From: Platanthera guangdongensis
Taxonomy: Eukaryota > Streptophyta > Magnoliopsida > Asparagales > Orchidaceae
NCBI GenBank assembly: GCA_039583875.1
Contig: CM077158.1
Coordinates: forward strand, 117,983,900 to 118,047,899
Direction: 5' to 3'
DNA: 64,000 bases
Made by a program: the position numbers and the translations under genes. The first letter of the stretch is position 1; each line of letters opens with the position of its first letter. Below the pieces are notes generated by a model that saw nothing but the letters and a program-made list of their open reading frames with translations, was not told the DNA's origin and made no database searches. Below, in pieces: positions 46,374-57,837 of the stretch.

Positions 46374-48790
46374 AGTTTGACATTTCTATTAAAGTTTTAT
46401 GCTCTGATAATGCTAAGGAATATCTTAATCATGAGTTCTCCTCATTCTTTCAACAACATGGTCTTCTTCATCAAACCACGTGTGTTTACACCTCCCAGTA
46501 GAATGGGGTGGCGGAGCGTAAAAACCGTCACCTCCTTGATGTTGCTCGTACTCTCATGACACAGATGCAAGTACCTCGCTCCTACTGGGGCTATGTTGTG
46601 CTCCTCGCCTGATATCTCATCAATCGTCTTCCCTCCACGGTTCTCCATGGCAAGACCCCCTTCTCCATTCTCTACCCCTGCAAGGAACCCTTTCCTCTCA
46701 CTCTCCGTGTCTTTGGCTGTACGGCTTTCGTTCACGCTCCCTCCGCTACCCGCGACAAGCTTTCCCCCCGTTCCACCAAGTGTGTCTTTTTGGGGTACTC
46801 TACCACTCAAAAAGGCTATTGCTGTTTTGACCCCCTTCTACGTAAGCAATTTGTCTCTGCGGATGTGACATTTTTCGAGAATGCTTCCTACTTCTCTCCT
46901 ACCTCCTCTCTTCCTCCAGATGTCTCTACTTCTCCACCGACTCTCTCCGTTCCCTCCACGCCTCTCGACATCTCCCCCCTTCCGTCCTCTCCTCCACCTT
47001 CTCCTTCCCTGTCCGTCTCCCCACCCACCCCTCCTCCCTCTTCTCCGGTGCCGTCTCTCTCTAGTCCCGGGACAGCCTTCTCCGCCACGGACGCTTCGGT
47101 CACTGACGCACCCGTCGACCTGGATATTCCCAATGCTCTTCGCAAAGGGGTGCGGGCGTGTACTCAACCCCCGCTTGCGGCAGTTGTTTCCTATGATCGG
47201 CTTTCTCCTTCTTGCAGGTGTTTTGCCTTGGCTATCTCCGCCACTTCTACTCCCCGCACATACTAGGAGGCTCTTGCTATCCCTCAATTGAAGTCTTCCA
47301 TGGATGAAGAGATGGCTACTCTTACAGAACGGGGTACCTGGACCCTTGTTCCTCCTCCCGTGGGCACTGATGTCGTTGGCTGTCGCTGGGTCTTTGTTGT
47401 GAAATTTCGCCCTGACGGCACTGTGGATCGCTATAAGGCCCGGCTAGTGGCCAAAGGCTTCACTCAGACTTACGGAGTTGATTACTTTGACACCTTTTCT
47501 CCGGTTGCTCGCCTCAGCACCATCAAGGTTCTTCTCTCTGTGGCTGTTAACCGGGATTGGGCTATTTCCCAGCTTGATGTCAAGAATGCCTTCCTCTATG
47601 GCGATCTTCAGGAGGACGTCTACATGGAGCAACCTCCTGGGTATGTTGCTCAGGTGGAGACACGCGTATGCCGTTTGAAGAAGGCCATTTATGGCCTAAA
47701 GCAGAGCCCTCGAGCATGGTTTGACAAATTTAGTGGTATTGTGGCTACCATCGGCTTTACAAGGAGTTCGTCCGATCACTCCTTATTCATTCGCAAAACG
47801 GCCTCGGGACTGGTGGTTTTGGCAGTATATGTGGATGATATTCTTCTTACTGGCGATGACCAAGATGGGGTGAACTTGACGAAGAAGCACCTCCGTCAAC
47901 ACTTGGTCACGAAGGATATGGGCTCCCCGAAATAATTTTTGGGGATAGAAATTTCTCGGAAACTTGACTCGTTGGTTCTCTCCCAACGGAAGTATGCCCT
48001 TGATCTTCTATAAGAAGCAGGATTGACAGATGCCAAATCAGCTCGGTTTCCCATGGCCATTGGAAAAGACAAAACGTGGACGGATGACTCACCTCTTCTA
48101 TCTGATGTCACGAGGTACAGACTTTTGGTAAGAAAACTCATCTATCTCACAGTGACTAGACCCGACATCTCCTATGCTGTAGGCAAGGTCAGTCAGTTTA
48201 TGCATGCTCCCAGGGAGTGCCATCTTCAGTCTGCCTTGAGGATTTTAGAGTATGTCAAAGCAGAACCAGACAAAGGGCTACTCTTTCAGAAGAATGGTCA
48301 TCTGAGGGTTGAGGCCTACTCAGATTCAAGCTATGCGGATGATAAAGGCGATCATAAGTCCACATCGGGTTTTTGTACTTTTGTTGGAGGAAATCTTGTG
48401 AGTTGGAAAAGCAAGAAATAGTCTGTTGTCTCCAGATCCAGTGCAGAAGCCGAATACCGGAGTATGGCGTCAACCACGTGTGAGTTAAAGTGGTTGCAGG
48501 CTCTCATGCTCGACCTAGGAGAGGTCTATGACTATCCTCTTCCTATGTTCTGTGACAACAAAGCCGCTATATACATATCTAGAAATCCGGTCTTCCATGA
48601 GAGAACAAAGCATATAGAGGTTGACTTCCACTTCATTCGGGAAGAGATTTTGAAGAAATAGATTTGTACTCCGTTTGTCACCTCTGACAAGGAATTGGCA
48701 GATATGTTCACAAAGCCGGTCTCTACTTCCTTCTTCCACATTTGTGGCAAGCTGGGCATGATTGATATCTATGCTCCAGCTTGAGGGGGA
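46374..48790 (+). pseudogene. pol: pol of H: integrase 3' half, RT, RNase H
   Basis: Integrase remnants (SDNAKEYLNHEFSSFF, then NGVAERKNRHLLDVAR after a stop replacing a Gln codon) are followed by a Ser/Pro linker. RT shows [33 protein letters not shown] and VYVDDILLTGDDQ. RNase H shows KSTSGFCTFVGGN, AEAEYRSMASTTCEL and CDNKAAIYISRNP. From 46790 the frame is constant, with stops near 47264, 47933, 48010, 48419 and 48659. Those at 48419 and 48659 replace the CAG codons seen in G. Confidence 0.9.
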
Positions 48791-48791
48791 G

Positions 48792-49163
48792 TGTTGAAGT
48801 ATTAGACCAGGCGGCCTTGCTGTCTTGTCTGACGGTTTGCTGGCCGAGTGGTCTGGCGATCTCACTCAGGAGCTTGGAGACCGGGCGGTCTGTCGGTCTT
48901 CCATCACGGCTTATTCCTATCCTGCTGGAGTTGCCGAGCGGTTAACCCATTAATTTAACCGCGCGGCCTGTGCGGTCTCCGTTTTTCTAGCCGCTCAGCC
49001 CTGTACATGTTTAGTCCCACATTGTTTGTTTATACTCTCTCATATCTCCTCCATTCTATAAAGGGGAGGCCATAACTTTGTAAATGATATCTTTTTTGGA
49101 TAATAAAATTTCAATTATTCAAAACTCTATCTGTTTGTTGTTGCATGTTCACTACTTTTAACA
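48792..49163 (+). repeat. 3' LTR of H (372 bp)
   Basis: Same length and boundaries as the left LTR, with about 95% identity by eye. TATAAAG box near 49057-49063. Confidence 0.93.
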
Positions 49164-52100
49164 ACTGCAACACGCCGATTCTGCCGGCTAACACGATCAT
49201 ATAACCGGTAGGCCAATATGAGAAATAGAAGTAATACATATCAGAGTACAACACAGCTAGTCCACAGTCACAGTACAAATTATATATATATGAATGAAAG
49301 AGTACACAGTCCAAAATAAGAACAATAAAGAAAGAGTAATAAGGGTTTAGGCCCAGTACATCATATGAATAACTCTCCTCACGAAATAAATCACGGAAGC
49401 AAATCTATCATCCTCAAACTCATCCCACCTGAGGTAGCGCTGTAGTAGTAGTAGTAGTAGGTGGTGGTATCAACTCCTCACGTCTTGTCACCTCGTCCTG
49501 CCGGTCGTGCTGGTGCTCCATCTCCTCGAGCTCCTAAATATAGTTTGGTCACCGCCCATTAGTCAAAAAGACTAAGTCGTTTCCCTCGCACCTCGTCCCG
49601 CAACTCCTAGGCACCGTGTAGGAGGACGAAGAGGAGGACTATCAAGGGGTAACAAAAGGAAGCAGGTGACAAGGAATCTATGCTACCAAGGATAAGAGCA
49701 ACATCGTTCTACTCTAGCAGTTCTATTTATATAGTACAAAAGTAAAAGCATGTACAATACAAGTAAGAAAAGAACTGAAAGTAAGAGCAGAAAAGTAAAG
49801 CGATGCTACCGTAAGTAAAGAACTGAAAGTAAGAGCAGAAAGGTAAAGCTATGCTACCACTACTCTACCATCACAAACGTACCTTAACTTATAAAAATGA
49901 CCATACAAATTAATAAGTTAAGGTTTCCAGAAATTTTAACTTATCATATAAAAGATCTCATACTAATTTATATGATAAGGATCTATGAAGCATATGTCCT
50001 AACATGAATGATTGTTTATGATGCAATTTATGCAACAGGCAAGTCCAACTCACACACAATGACTCTGTGATCATAGACCTTTAGTTCCCACTTTTTGAGA
50101 GCTAGCTTCACTCTCGGGTACCACCGTTGTGGCTAACGGCAGCAACGGAGTGGGCATCTCCACTTATAGGCAGGTATGCACACTACAAAACCTAGACCTC
50201 CTCTCATACGCCTATGTACACATCCTAGGTGCACTCTAGAGTCTGCGTACGTATTTTGCTGACTACATGTTAGTCTTGTTGAGTTGGGTGTGTGTTATCG
50301 GGGATCGTCCTCCAGACCGCAGTGTAAAACAACCCACTGGCCCCTAAAAACCCTCACACCAGCCTGAGTCACCGTACTGCCATCGGAGTGACGATCTGCC
50401 CAATAACGCATTACCCGCCACTAAATTTATGCATATGCAAGTATTTCATCTCCAGGCTTCAGCTCGCAGGACCAACCTGTCCTGATTCCCTCAAACACTT
50501 CACGGGTGAGCCTGCAACATATATCCCTTCAACCCATCGCGGGTAAGAATACACAATAGTGCATTTATTCAGAATCCCTCAAACCCGTCACGATCGAGAA
50601 TGAACCATAATGTCTTAACCTATTAGACTACTCTTGTCTACGGGTTATTATACTTAGTGATTTAAGGTTGTCCCAGGACTGCCCAGGGTATACACGGTGA
50701 AGGACTCTTGGGGGAACTAGAAACTACAATGGGATTACGCCCAAAGCACCCTTTCTCAAGGATATTTCCTTTAGTTGATGACTACCCATAATTCACCCTC
50801 AGCTCTCGTTATTACTCTTGAGTGATCCTAATGACTTAAGATGTTTTGAGAAGGGCGCCGGTCTTCCGTCGGCCTCCACTCCAATTGCTATCCAAGGGCT
50901 TGCACTTTTACTCTCGTCACTAAGACAACACTACCCACCAAGGTTATCCTCCAATTGTAATCTCTAGCTCATCCGTCGATCTATCCATCGGTGGTCCTTA
51001 TAGTATAACCTACTTACACTATGCGCAACTCATGACCTAATACCACCCCGAAATAGAACTACTAATTCCTTGGGCCACCTGCCCATAAATATTTATCCTA
51101 GGATGGTATGGACTAATGAAGTGAGCATATTGATTTTCATAATTTTCATAAGTCATTAAAGCCTCTAATTAAATCATTTAATTAATCCCCTAGGTCATTT
51201 AATACATGAAGTATTACAAATTTTAATCCACTGACCTAAGGAATTATTCCTAAGTTACATCTTGGTAAAATATTGCTGTCTACCAAAATTCATAATTTTC
51301 CTTTGAATATTTCTATTTATTCCTTAATTAATACAAAACTCACATAATTATCATTTTCCAAATGAAGTATAAGGAATACATTACTTAAAATTCTAGGAAA
51401 ATTATAGAGCATATATATCATTAATTTACGGCTAATGACAGAGTTTCATCAACCTATATAATGTAATAGCCTACCAATTTCAATTCCAAATAATTTACCA
51501 AAATGTCATTATGCTAATTTAAAACTTATTAGTACATCCAAAAAATTTGAGATAATTATACAAGGCTAATCATGCAATTATACAACACTAGAAATATTTC
51601 CAAAATTTACTGATATATATTTCCATCAATTCATAAATAAATGCAATAAGGGTAAAATGGTAATTTCCATGTATTTTGCTCCAAATTTCTCAAAGAGCAG
51701 GATAAAAATTTTCATGAGTCAAATATGACCTCCCTTTTATTTTGACAGATTTTGGGGGTTTTGTTTTTGAACAAAAGCCTATTTTCCAATTTATTTATCA
51801 AAAGGCCTAATTTTTTAAAAATTCAAATAATGGGATTTTTGCTCCCAAAAATCCCATTATTACTATGAGGGGTGAACTTTACTCTAATGAGCCTCTGGCA
51901 TCAATTCCATGATTTTTGAATGTATTAAATAGGCTGAATATGCAATATTTCAAAAATTTCTATTTGCACCCCAAAGCTATTTATAGCCAACACATGCAAG
52001 TGGGTTAACCCAACATGCAGTGGTCCAAATGTGCTGAAAATTTTACCATGCACATATAATGTCCCCAAAGACCTGCCACCAAAATTTGTGGCCATTTGGA

Positions 52101-53757
52101 GTCATATTACTCCAATTATTTCATTTATTTAATTATGTGTATTATGACAAATACTATAGAATAATTGCTCGCAAAAATTTCCATTTTTGGGCAGGGGCTA
52201 GATATGCCCTAATTGAACAAATGCCCAAAATCTTGGGCCATTTGGATATCTAGTTTGGCTTGGGCAATTATTTTGGTTTCTGCCATAGCCTAGGACCAGT
52301 CCTAGTAGAACAGCCCTACAGGCAAAACTACAGTCCTAGTAGAACAGCCCTACAGTTTTCATGTTGATGTTTGGTCCTGAATTTGCCCTTAAGAGGCCTA
52401 ATTTTTGCATGCAAAGTTCTGTATAAAGTGTGAAAGAAATCAATTGAAATAAATATAATACTATAGTTTGATTTGAATGAAATGGACGGCATCCTATCAT
52501 CGTCCCCGATTAGCAACGGCTGAGATTGAGCCTGGCTGGGTCACTTTGTCTGGCCATTTCCGGCCACCTAGGCCGGCACCACCGCCGACGATTATTGCCA
52601 CCACCTCCGTTGAGGTGGGGGCTAGCGTTTCCCGGCGGTGAGGCTGCCGGAGGCGGCTCCTCCGGCGATCCCGAGCAAGAAGAGAAAGCTCGGATTTTGG
52701 CTCTTTTCTCACATGGCATCGGGCTCAATTGAGCCCGATATATCTCCTAAACGATCTAGGAAGCTAGTACGGGTAGAGGTGAAGTGAAACGAACTTTATT
52801 CAGGCCTTGGCGGCGAGTGCGGCGGCGGTTGGCCATGGCCGAGCTGCTCCGGCGATCTCCTGCTCAAAACCTTGATTCTCCATCGTTTTCTTCGATCCAG
52901 TAGTAGATTTACACTCATCTCCTCTCTCTGAAGCTAATGGTGGGGGTGATTTGGGCTAAGTTGGGTTGTATGTGGAGTTAACTCCAAGGTGAGCTCGGGC
53001 TCAACCTTGGATGCTTCACCCATGGTGCCAATTGGCCACCATGCAGCCAAAATTCTTCTGGAATTCCATTAGGTGGCCGGCCAGCAGTCTTTGGGCAGAA
53101 GGATCCAAGGACAGGTGGCCTCCTCCTCTTAATTCCACTTTCTCTCTCCTCCTTTTGGGTGAATTCTCAAAAATTCCCCCATGCATGCACTCTCTCTCCA
53201 AATCCAGAGGGGTAGGGCCGGTCTTTGTCACCTTGGGCTGATAATGGGCCATGTTTGGTGAGCTTGACCCAAGGGGAATGGGCTTAGCCCTTATTTTCTT
53301 CTTTAGGCCACATGTTTGACCAAGTTGACTTTTTGAGTTGACTTGGTCAAGCATGATGAGTGGGCTGACCCCACTTGAAGGTAATGACCCCAATGGCACT
53401 ACCTAACTTGAGTTGGGTCAAGGTGATGCTCTATTTGGTCTAAGTGGGCCGATAGGTATAGGTTTGACCAACTTAGGGCTAAGGTTGACTTTGGTCAACT
53501 ATGGTCAAATGGTTGACCTAGTGACATGCCCTAGGGTCCACTTAGATTATTTTAGGGTTCAGGGCAATATGGTGGGGTTATGGTGTGGCTAGGGTTCCTA
53601 TTTAGGCTACTTTGACCTAGTTTGACTTTGGCCCCTTAGTGGCCCCACATGGCTACAACCCACACCCTAGGGTCAAACCTAGCTAAATTCCATATCACCC
53701 ACCCCATGTCTAACCCAATCTAAGTTAAGGGGTCTAGAAGTAACATGGGATGTTACA

Positions 53758-55820
53758 AATCCTATAAACAAAAAAAAATAATTTTGTCCCCGAAATTTAA
53801 GTTCGGGTCTACGGGGTACTACTTGCAAGAGTTATAAGAAATTTAAACGCATAAACTAAAGTATACCTGAAGTAAACAGCTCTGGGTGTTGCTCCATCAT
53901 CAGATCCCTCAGCTCCCAGGTGTGCTCTTCCCGTCCATGGTTGGACCACAACACCTTCACGAGAGGGACCTTCTTCTTCCGCAACACTCAGACATTTGTA
54001 TCATCAATCCGGATCGGCTCCAATCTAACGGATCTGTCTGGCGCTATCGGACCGGCTGTAGTAGTAACGTGTTGCTCCGACCGTAGGAGAGCTCTTCTCA
54101 AGGAAGAGACATGGAAGACGTCGTGTAGGGTACTCAACTCCGGTTGTAGCTGTAGTCGGTAAGCTAAGGGGCCGATCCGCTTTAGGATCAAGTATGGCCC
54201 CATTGATCGACGACTGAGCTTCTTGTGCTCCCGCACCCGAGAGACACCGTGTACCAGACGTATCTTCAAGAAAACTCTGTCTCCAACTCGGAATTCCAGC
54301 TTCCGGTGTCGAGCATCATAATACTTCGCCTACCTACTCTGGGCCTCTAGCAGTCGATCCCTGATCAAACGAACTTGAGCCTTTGTATCCTTCACATAAT
54401 CAAAACCAAGAGTCCTTGTGTCCACATCCTGAACCCAAGATAGAGGCGTCCGCACTTCCTTCTGTACAAAGCCTCGTAAGGCGCCATCCCGAGGCTTGCC
54501 TGGTGACTGTTATTGTAAGAGAACTCAATCAATGGTAGCAGCCTCTCCCAAGGCTTCCCTGTATCCAATATGCATAGACGAAGCAGATCCTCCATGGTCT
54601 AGATAGTCAGCTCGGTCTGTTTGTCGGTCTGCGGATGGAAGGCGGTGCTAAAAGTGAGCTGAGAACCCAAGTAAGCATGCACAACCCTCCATTCCCTCGA
54701 TGTGAACCAACCATCACGGTCTGAGACGATCGTTCCGGGGATGCCATGGTACCTGACGAACTACTCCATGAACAATCTCACTAGAACAACAACTGGAGCA
54801 TCCTTCCTGACTGGAATAAACCGCGCTACCTTGGTCAGCCTGTCGATTATGACCCACATGGAATCGTACCCAGAGTGGGAGCGAGGTAGTCCGTACACAA
54901 AATCCATAGTAATGTCCTCGAACTTCCACTCTAGAACGGGTAGTGGCCGTAATAAAACTCCTGGGCTCTTGTATTCCGCCTTCATATGCTGGCACGTCTC
55001 GTAATGTGTCACAAAGTGGGTGATCTCCCTCTTCATCCCAGGCCAGTACATAGTCTTCCGTAAATCTGCTCTCATTTTGGTGATGCCAGGATGCACTGAA
55101 TATCTGGAGCAGTGTGCCTCTCTAAGTATATCATCCCGGATACCGTCCCCTGCTGGTATATAAACGCATCCACGGAATCGAAGGAGATCGTCCTGCAGCG
55201 TGTAATCCTCAACCTTGCCCCTTTCCATGGTACTGAAAATCGGCTCCAATGCACCATCAAGGCTCTGATGCACCACAATGTGCTCCCGAAGATTATTCTC
55301 CCCGATCAAGGAGTTCAGAAATTCCCGGTAGAATGTTGGCTCTTCCTCTGAAACCATGGTGATATGCATATCATCCATCATCTGCATCAATCCCATATAC
55401 ATCACCCATGGCTCTGGTCTAGTAGTGTCGGCTCTCCTGCTGAACGCATCTGCTACAGTGTTCGCTTTCCCCGGGTGATAGTGCAATTTATAATTGTAAT
55501 CGTAAAGAAATTCCAGCCATCTCCTCTGCTGAAGGTTAAGATCTTTCTGCATGTCGACGTATTTGAGGTACTTGTGAACCAAGTAGATATCACAATGAAC
55601 CCCATACAAGTAGTGTCACCATATCTTTAGTGCGAATACGACCGCCCCGAGCTCCAAGTCATGCACCGGGTAGTTATGCTCATGCTTTTTCAATTGTCTC
55701 GAAACATAAGCAATAACATGTCTGTGCTACATCACTACAGCACCCATCCCCTGATAAGAGGCATCCGTGTAGATCTGGAATCCCTCATTCCCATATGGGA
55801 GTGCAAGGATAGGGGATGAG
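53758..55820 (-). mobile_element. Element J: truncated gypsy of the I family
   Basis: The internal sequence begins directly at the end of the 45750-53757 LTR and is homologous to the integrase-RNase H part of I. It stops at AGGGGATGAG, after which homology to I is lost. Its RT, protease, gag and second LTR are missing. Confidence 0.85.
53830..55820 (-). pseudogene. pol: RNase H and integrase of J
   Basis: RNase H tail ([40 protein letters not shown]); a 282-codon open segment (55609-54761) running through the integrase zinc domain (HYETCQHMKAEYKSPG) to MDFVYGLPRSHSGYDS; then broken core pieces (FSYNNSHQASLGMAPYEALY) and the SH3-like part (RSMGPYLILKRIGPLAYRLQL). Stops and a frameshift lie near 54460 and 54610. 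It includes the uninterrupted version of the site where the solo LTR landed in I. Confidence 0.88.
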
Positions 55821-56399
55821 GCCGTTCTAGGGCTTGTGCTCTAAGGTTAGTGGTGTCTTCAACCTCTCCAACCTTCTATGAGAAGATGGGGGATGGTTTC
55901 GTGAAGAGTCATGGCTTCTTGAGGGTGAATAAGGGAGGAGGATTTCTTGTGTGATTTTGGAAGACTGACTCGAGGAGGAAGATGAACTGATGCCATTCAT
56001 TCCTCTTTAAGATGCTTGCAGAATCTGCGTTCTGCGCGCAATGATCTCCTTGGCCATTTTCTGATGTGATATGGCCATACTTGGGCTTTCAAATAAACAC
56101 AAAAGTTGAAGCCCTTGAAAACACCTTTCCAACGAATGGTTGCACGCCTTCATGAGAAGTCTGTAGCCACAAGAAAGTCTGGGCGAATATGACATCCGAT
56201 AAATCCTGCATGCAGAAATGTGTTTTGTACGCTGCAGACTTCAAGGCTGATTTCAAGTATGATACCTTTGAATCTAGGTTGTGGTCTGAACATTAAAGTT
56301 GTAGCTCATGGAAAGACCATTCCATCGAGTGGTTACACGCCTTCATCGGATTCCCGTTGCTCCGGGAATCGCCGGTTGAAGTTGCTGTCCAGATTTAAT
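55821..56399. other. Unassigned gypsy-like debris
   Basis: There is no coding frame of note. Two related segments (about 56097-56150 and 56293-56346) both read AAGTTG.AGC, then CC.TTCCA.CGA.TGGTT.CACGCCTTCAT. Such text is familiar to me from gypsy LTR or leader sequences, but no matching copy is in the window. Confidence 0.35.
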
Positions 56400-56840
56400 T
56401 TGTAACGTCCCGAATCGCACTAGGCCCCTCGTGCGTGTTTTTGAGTCAGGAGAGCTGACTTGGGCTCATGGGGTGTGCTAACAACTGGGCAGCACATGTG
56501 AAAAGGAAGAGAAATCAGTCAAGCATGTGACATGGGTAGAGACACGGGCATGTCCCTACCCATGTGGGAGTGGCCAGCTCTCGAGTCGATGACTCGAGTA
56601 TGTCCTGAGAAGGACACAGGAAGTGACACGGGCGTATCACTGCCCGTGTGAAGTGACACGGGTAGAGACATGGGCATGTCCCTACCCGTGTGCGTGTGTG
56701 TCGAGTTGAACTCGACCCAACTTGTCGAGATCGACGAACAACGTGTCGAGATCAACGAATTATTTAACACGGGTAGAGACATGGGGGTGTCACATACACG
56801 TGTGTCGTTGTGTTGAGTTGAACTCGTGAGCCATGCAGAG
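56400..56840 (+). repeat. Start of an LTR (M), cut by element L
   Basis: It begins TGTAACGTCCCGAATC, much like the C/D LTR start TGTAACGCCCCGAAAC. It carries an array of GACACGGGC/GCCCGTGT palindromes (56530-56830) and a short cluster of TCGAGTTGAACTCGA and GTCGAGATCGACGA palindromes (56698-56770). No polypurine tract precedes it, so it is more likely a 5' or solo LTR than a 3' LTR. Element L begins after CAGAG. Confidence 0.6.
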
Positions 56841-57104
56841 TGAAAGAAATTGTACCTAATCACCTAGAGGGGGGGGGGGGTGAATAGGTGACTAAATCTT
56901 TTTAAACTTTTAGGCAGATTATCACAGATTTATAACTACTTCTTCACAGCAATCAATCAGCAATCACAGAATAAACATGCACACAGTGAACACACAGATT
57001 TATAGTGGTTCCCCAAGGTTTGGGTACATCCACTTTCCCCCTTCGCCTATCTAGTAGTGTACTAGATTCGGCCAAACTCCTCCACTATATCTCAGATCAT
57101 CAGA

Positions 57105-57360
57105 TCTTACACTCAGAACCCCAAATGGTTCCTACAGCTCAGGCCCAAGGCCCTACAACTCAGTCTTCTCCAAAGACCTACACTCAGCCTCCACAAAGGC
57201 CTACACTCAGCCACAATGCATACACTCAGAGAAATAGATCTCCTACACTCAGGCACACAGGCCCTACCACTCAGCCTTTATAATTACAGGCTTACAACTC
57301 AGATCCCTACGGATCCTATAAGAAATTAAGAATACAAAGTATATACCTACAACTCAGAAA
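57105..57360 (-). repeat. CTACACTCAG / CTACAACTCAG repeat cluster in LTR L
   Basis: About ten copies of ACTCAG preceded by TAC or ACA occur every 15-35 bp on the plus strand. They lie 330-590 bp downstream of the TATA box in the direction of transcription, so they would be in the transcribed part of the LTR. Confidence 0.75.
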
Positions 57361-57683
57361 AAGAGAGAAGAGTTGATAGGTTCTTGATGAGTTCTTGGAA
57401 GAACTCTGCTGAGATCAACCTCACTTGGCTTTCTTCAAAGCTTCTTGAATGTAGAACACAATAGGGTTGATCTTCTCTGCAGCTGATCTTCAATCACTAC
57501 AACTTAAGATCCAGATGTCAATCTGAACCCTTCTTTACAGCCTGGTTCCAACAGCTGTCTTCTTGGAAGGAGCTCTCTCTCTCTCCAACTACTTAGATCG
57601 TCACTTGAAGGTCTTCAATGAATTACTTTCCAACAACTTCTCTTATTGATGTTGATCATCCTCTTCTGTTGACAGAATAAGCC

Positions 57684-57691
57684 TATTTATA
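57684..57691 (-). promoter_or_regulatory. TATA box of LTR L
   Basis: GGCCTATAAATAGGC on the minus strand, about 150 bp after the last GTGTCGACAC copy. The core TATAAATAGG is identical to that before ORF3 of the same element. Confidence 0.65.
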
Positions 57692-57837
57692 GGCCTTCTT
57701 CATGGTGACCGGCTGATCCGGTTCCTAACAGCTTTCTGACATCTCTGACAGTTGCATTAGACCGGCTGGAATGACAGCTGTCATGTCATCCAGTCACTTC
57801 TTGAAATATCTGTAACTGTCTGAAAGTGTCGAGACAG

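Larger units (their letters stand above)
45850..49163 (+). mobile_element. Element H: internally deleted relative of G, TSD ACCGC/ACTGC
   Basis: The LTRs are 45850-46221 and 48792-49163, both 372 bp and differing at about 18 positions by eye. The flanks ACCGC (45845-45849) and ACTGC (49164-49168) match at four of five bases. The primer site TGGTATCAGAGGA follows the left LTR, and the polypurine tract CTTGAGGGGGAG precedes the right one. Most of gag, all of protease and the first half of integrase are gone; a small gag piece remains in inverted orientation. Confidence 0.93.
24021..53757 (-). mobile_element. Element I: Ty3-gypsy chromovirus with ~4.7-kb LTRs, hosting four insertions
   Basis: Both LTRs start TGTAAGACCC and end GTTACA on the plus strand. 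Without nested insertions they measure about 4697 bp (left) and 4689 bp (right). The internal part, after removing the solo LTR and K, is only about 4.9 kb and encodes gag, protease, RT, RNase H and integrase on the minus strand. The left flank is RT of D. The right flank is not host DNA but the internal region of another member of the family (J), so no target duplication can be paired. Confidence 0.88.
45750..53757 (-). repeat. 5' LTR of I (also 3' LTR of J), split by copia H
   Basis: The two parts are 45750-45849 and 49169-53757, homologous along the whole length to the left LTR. It retains the 48-bp tandem duplication (49762-49856), the CACGGGT repeats (50488-50600), the AT-rich and GC-rich zones and the terminal GGGATGTTACA. 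Near 52297-52355 about 70 bp are replaced by a second copy of an adjacent 25-bp stretch. No gene is seen in this stretch. Confidence 0.88.

Noticed and set aside
55821..56399. Possible host gene fragment between J and LTR M
   Set aside because: No frame longer than about 60 codons, no domain, and an internal repeat typical of retroelement leaders.
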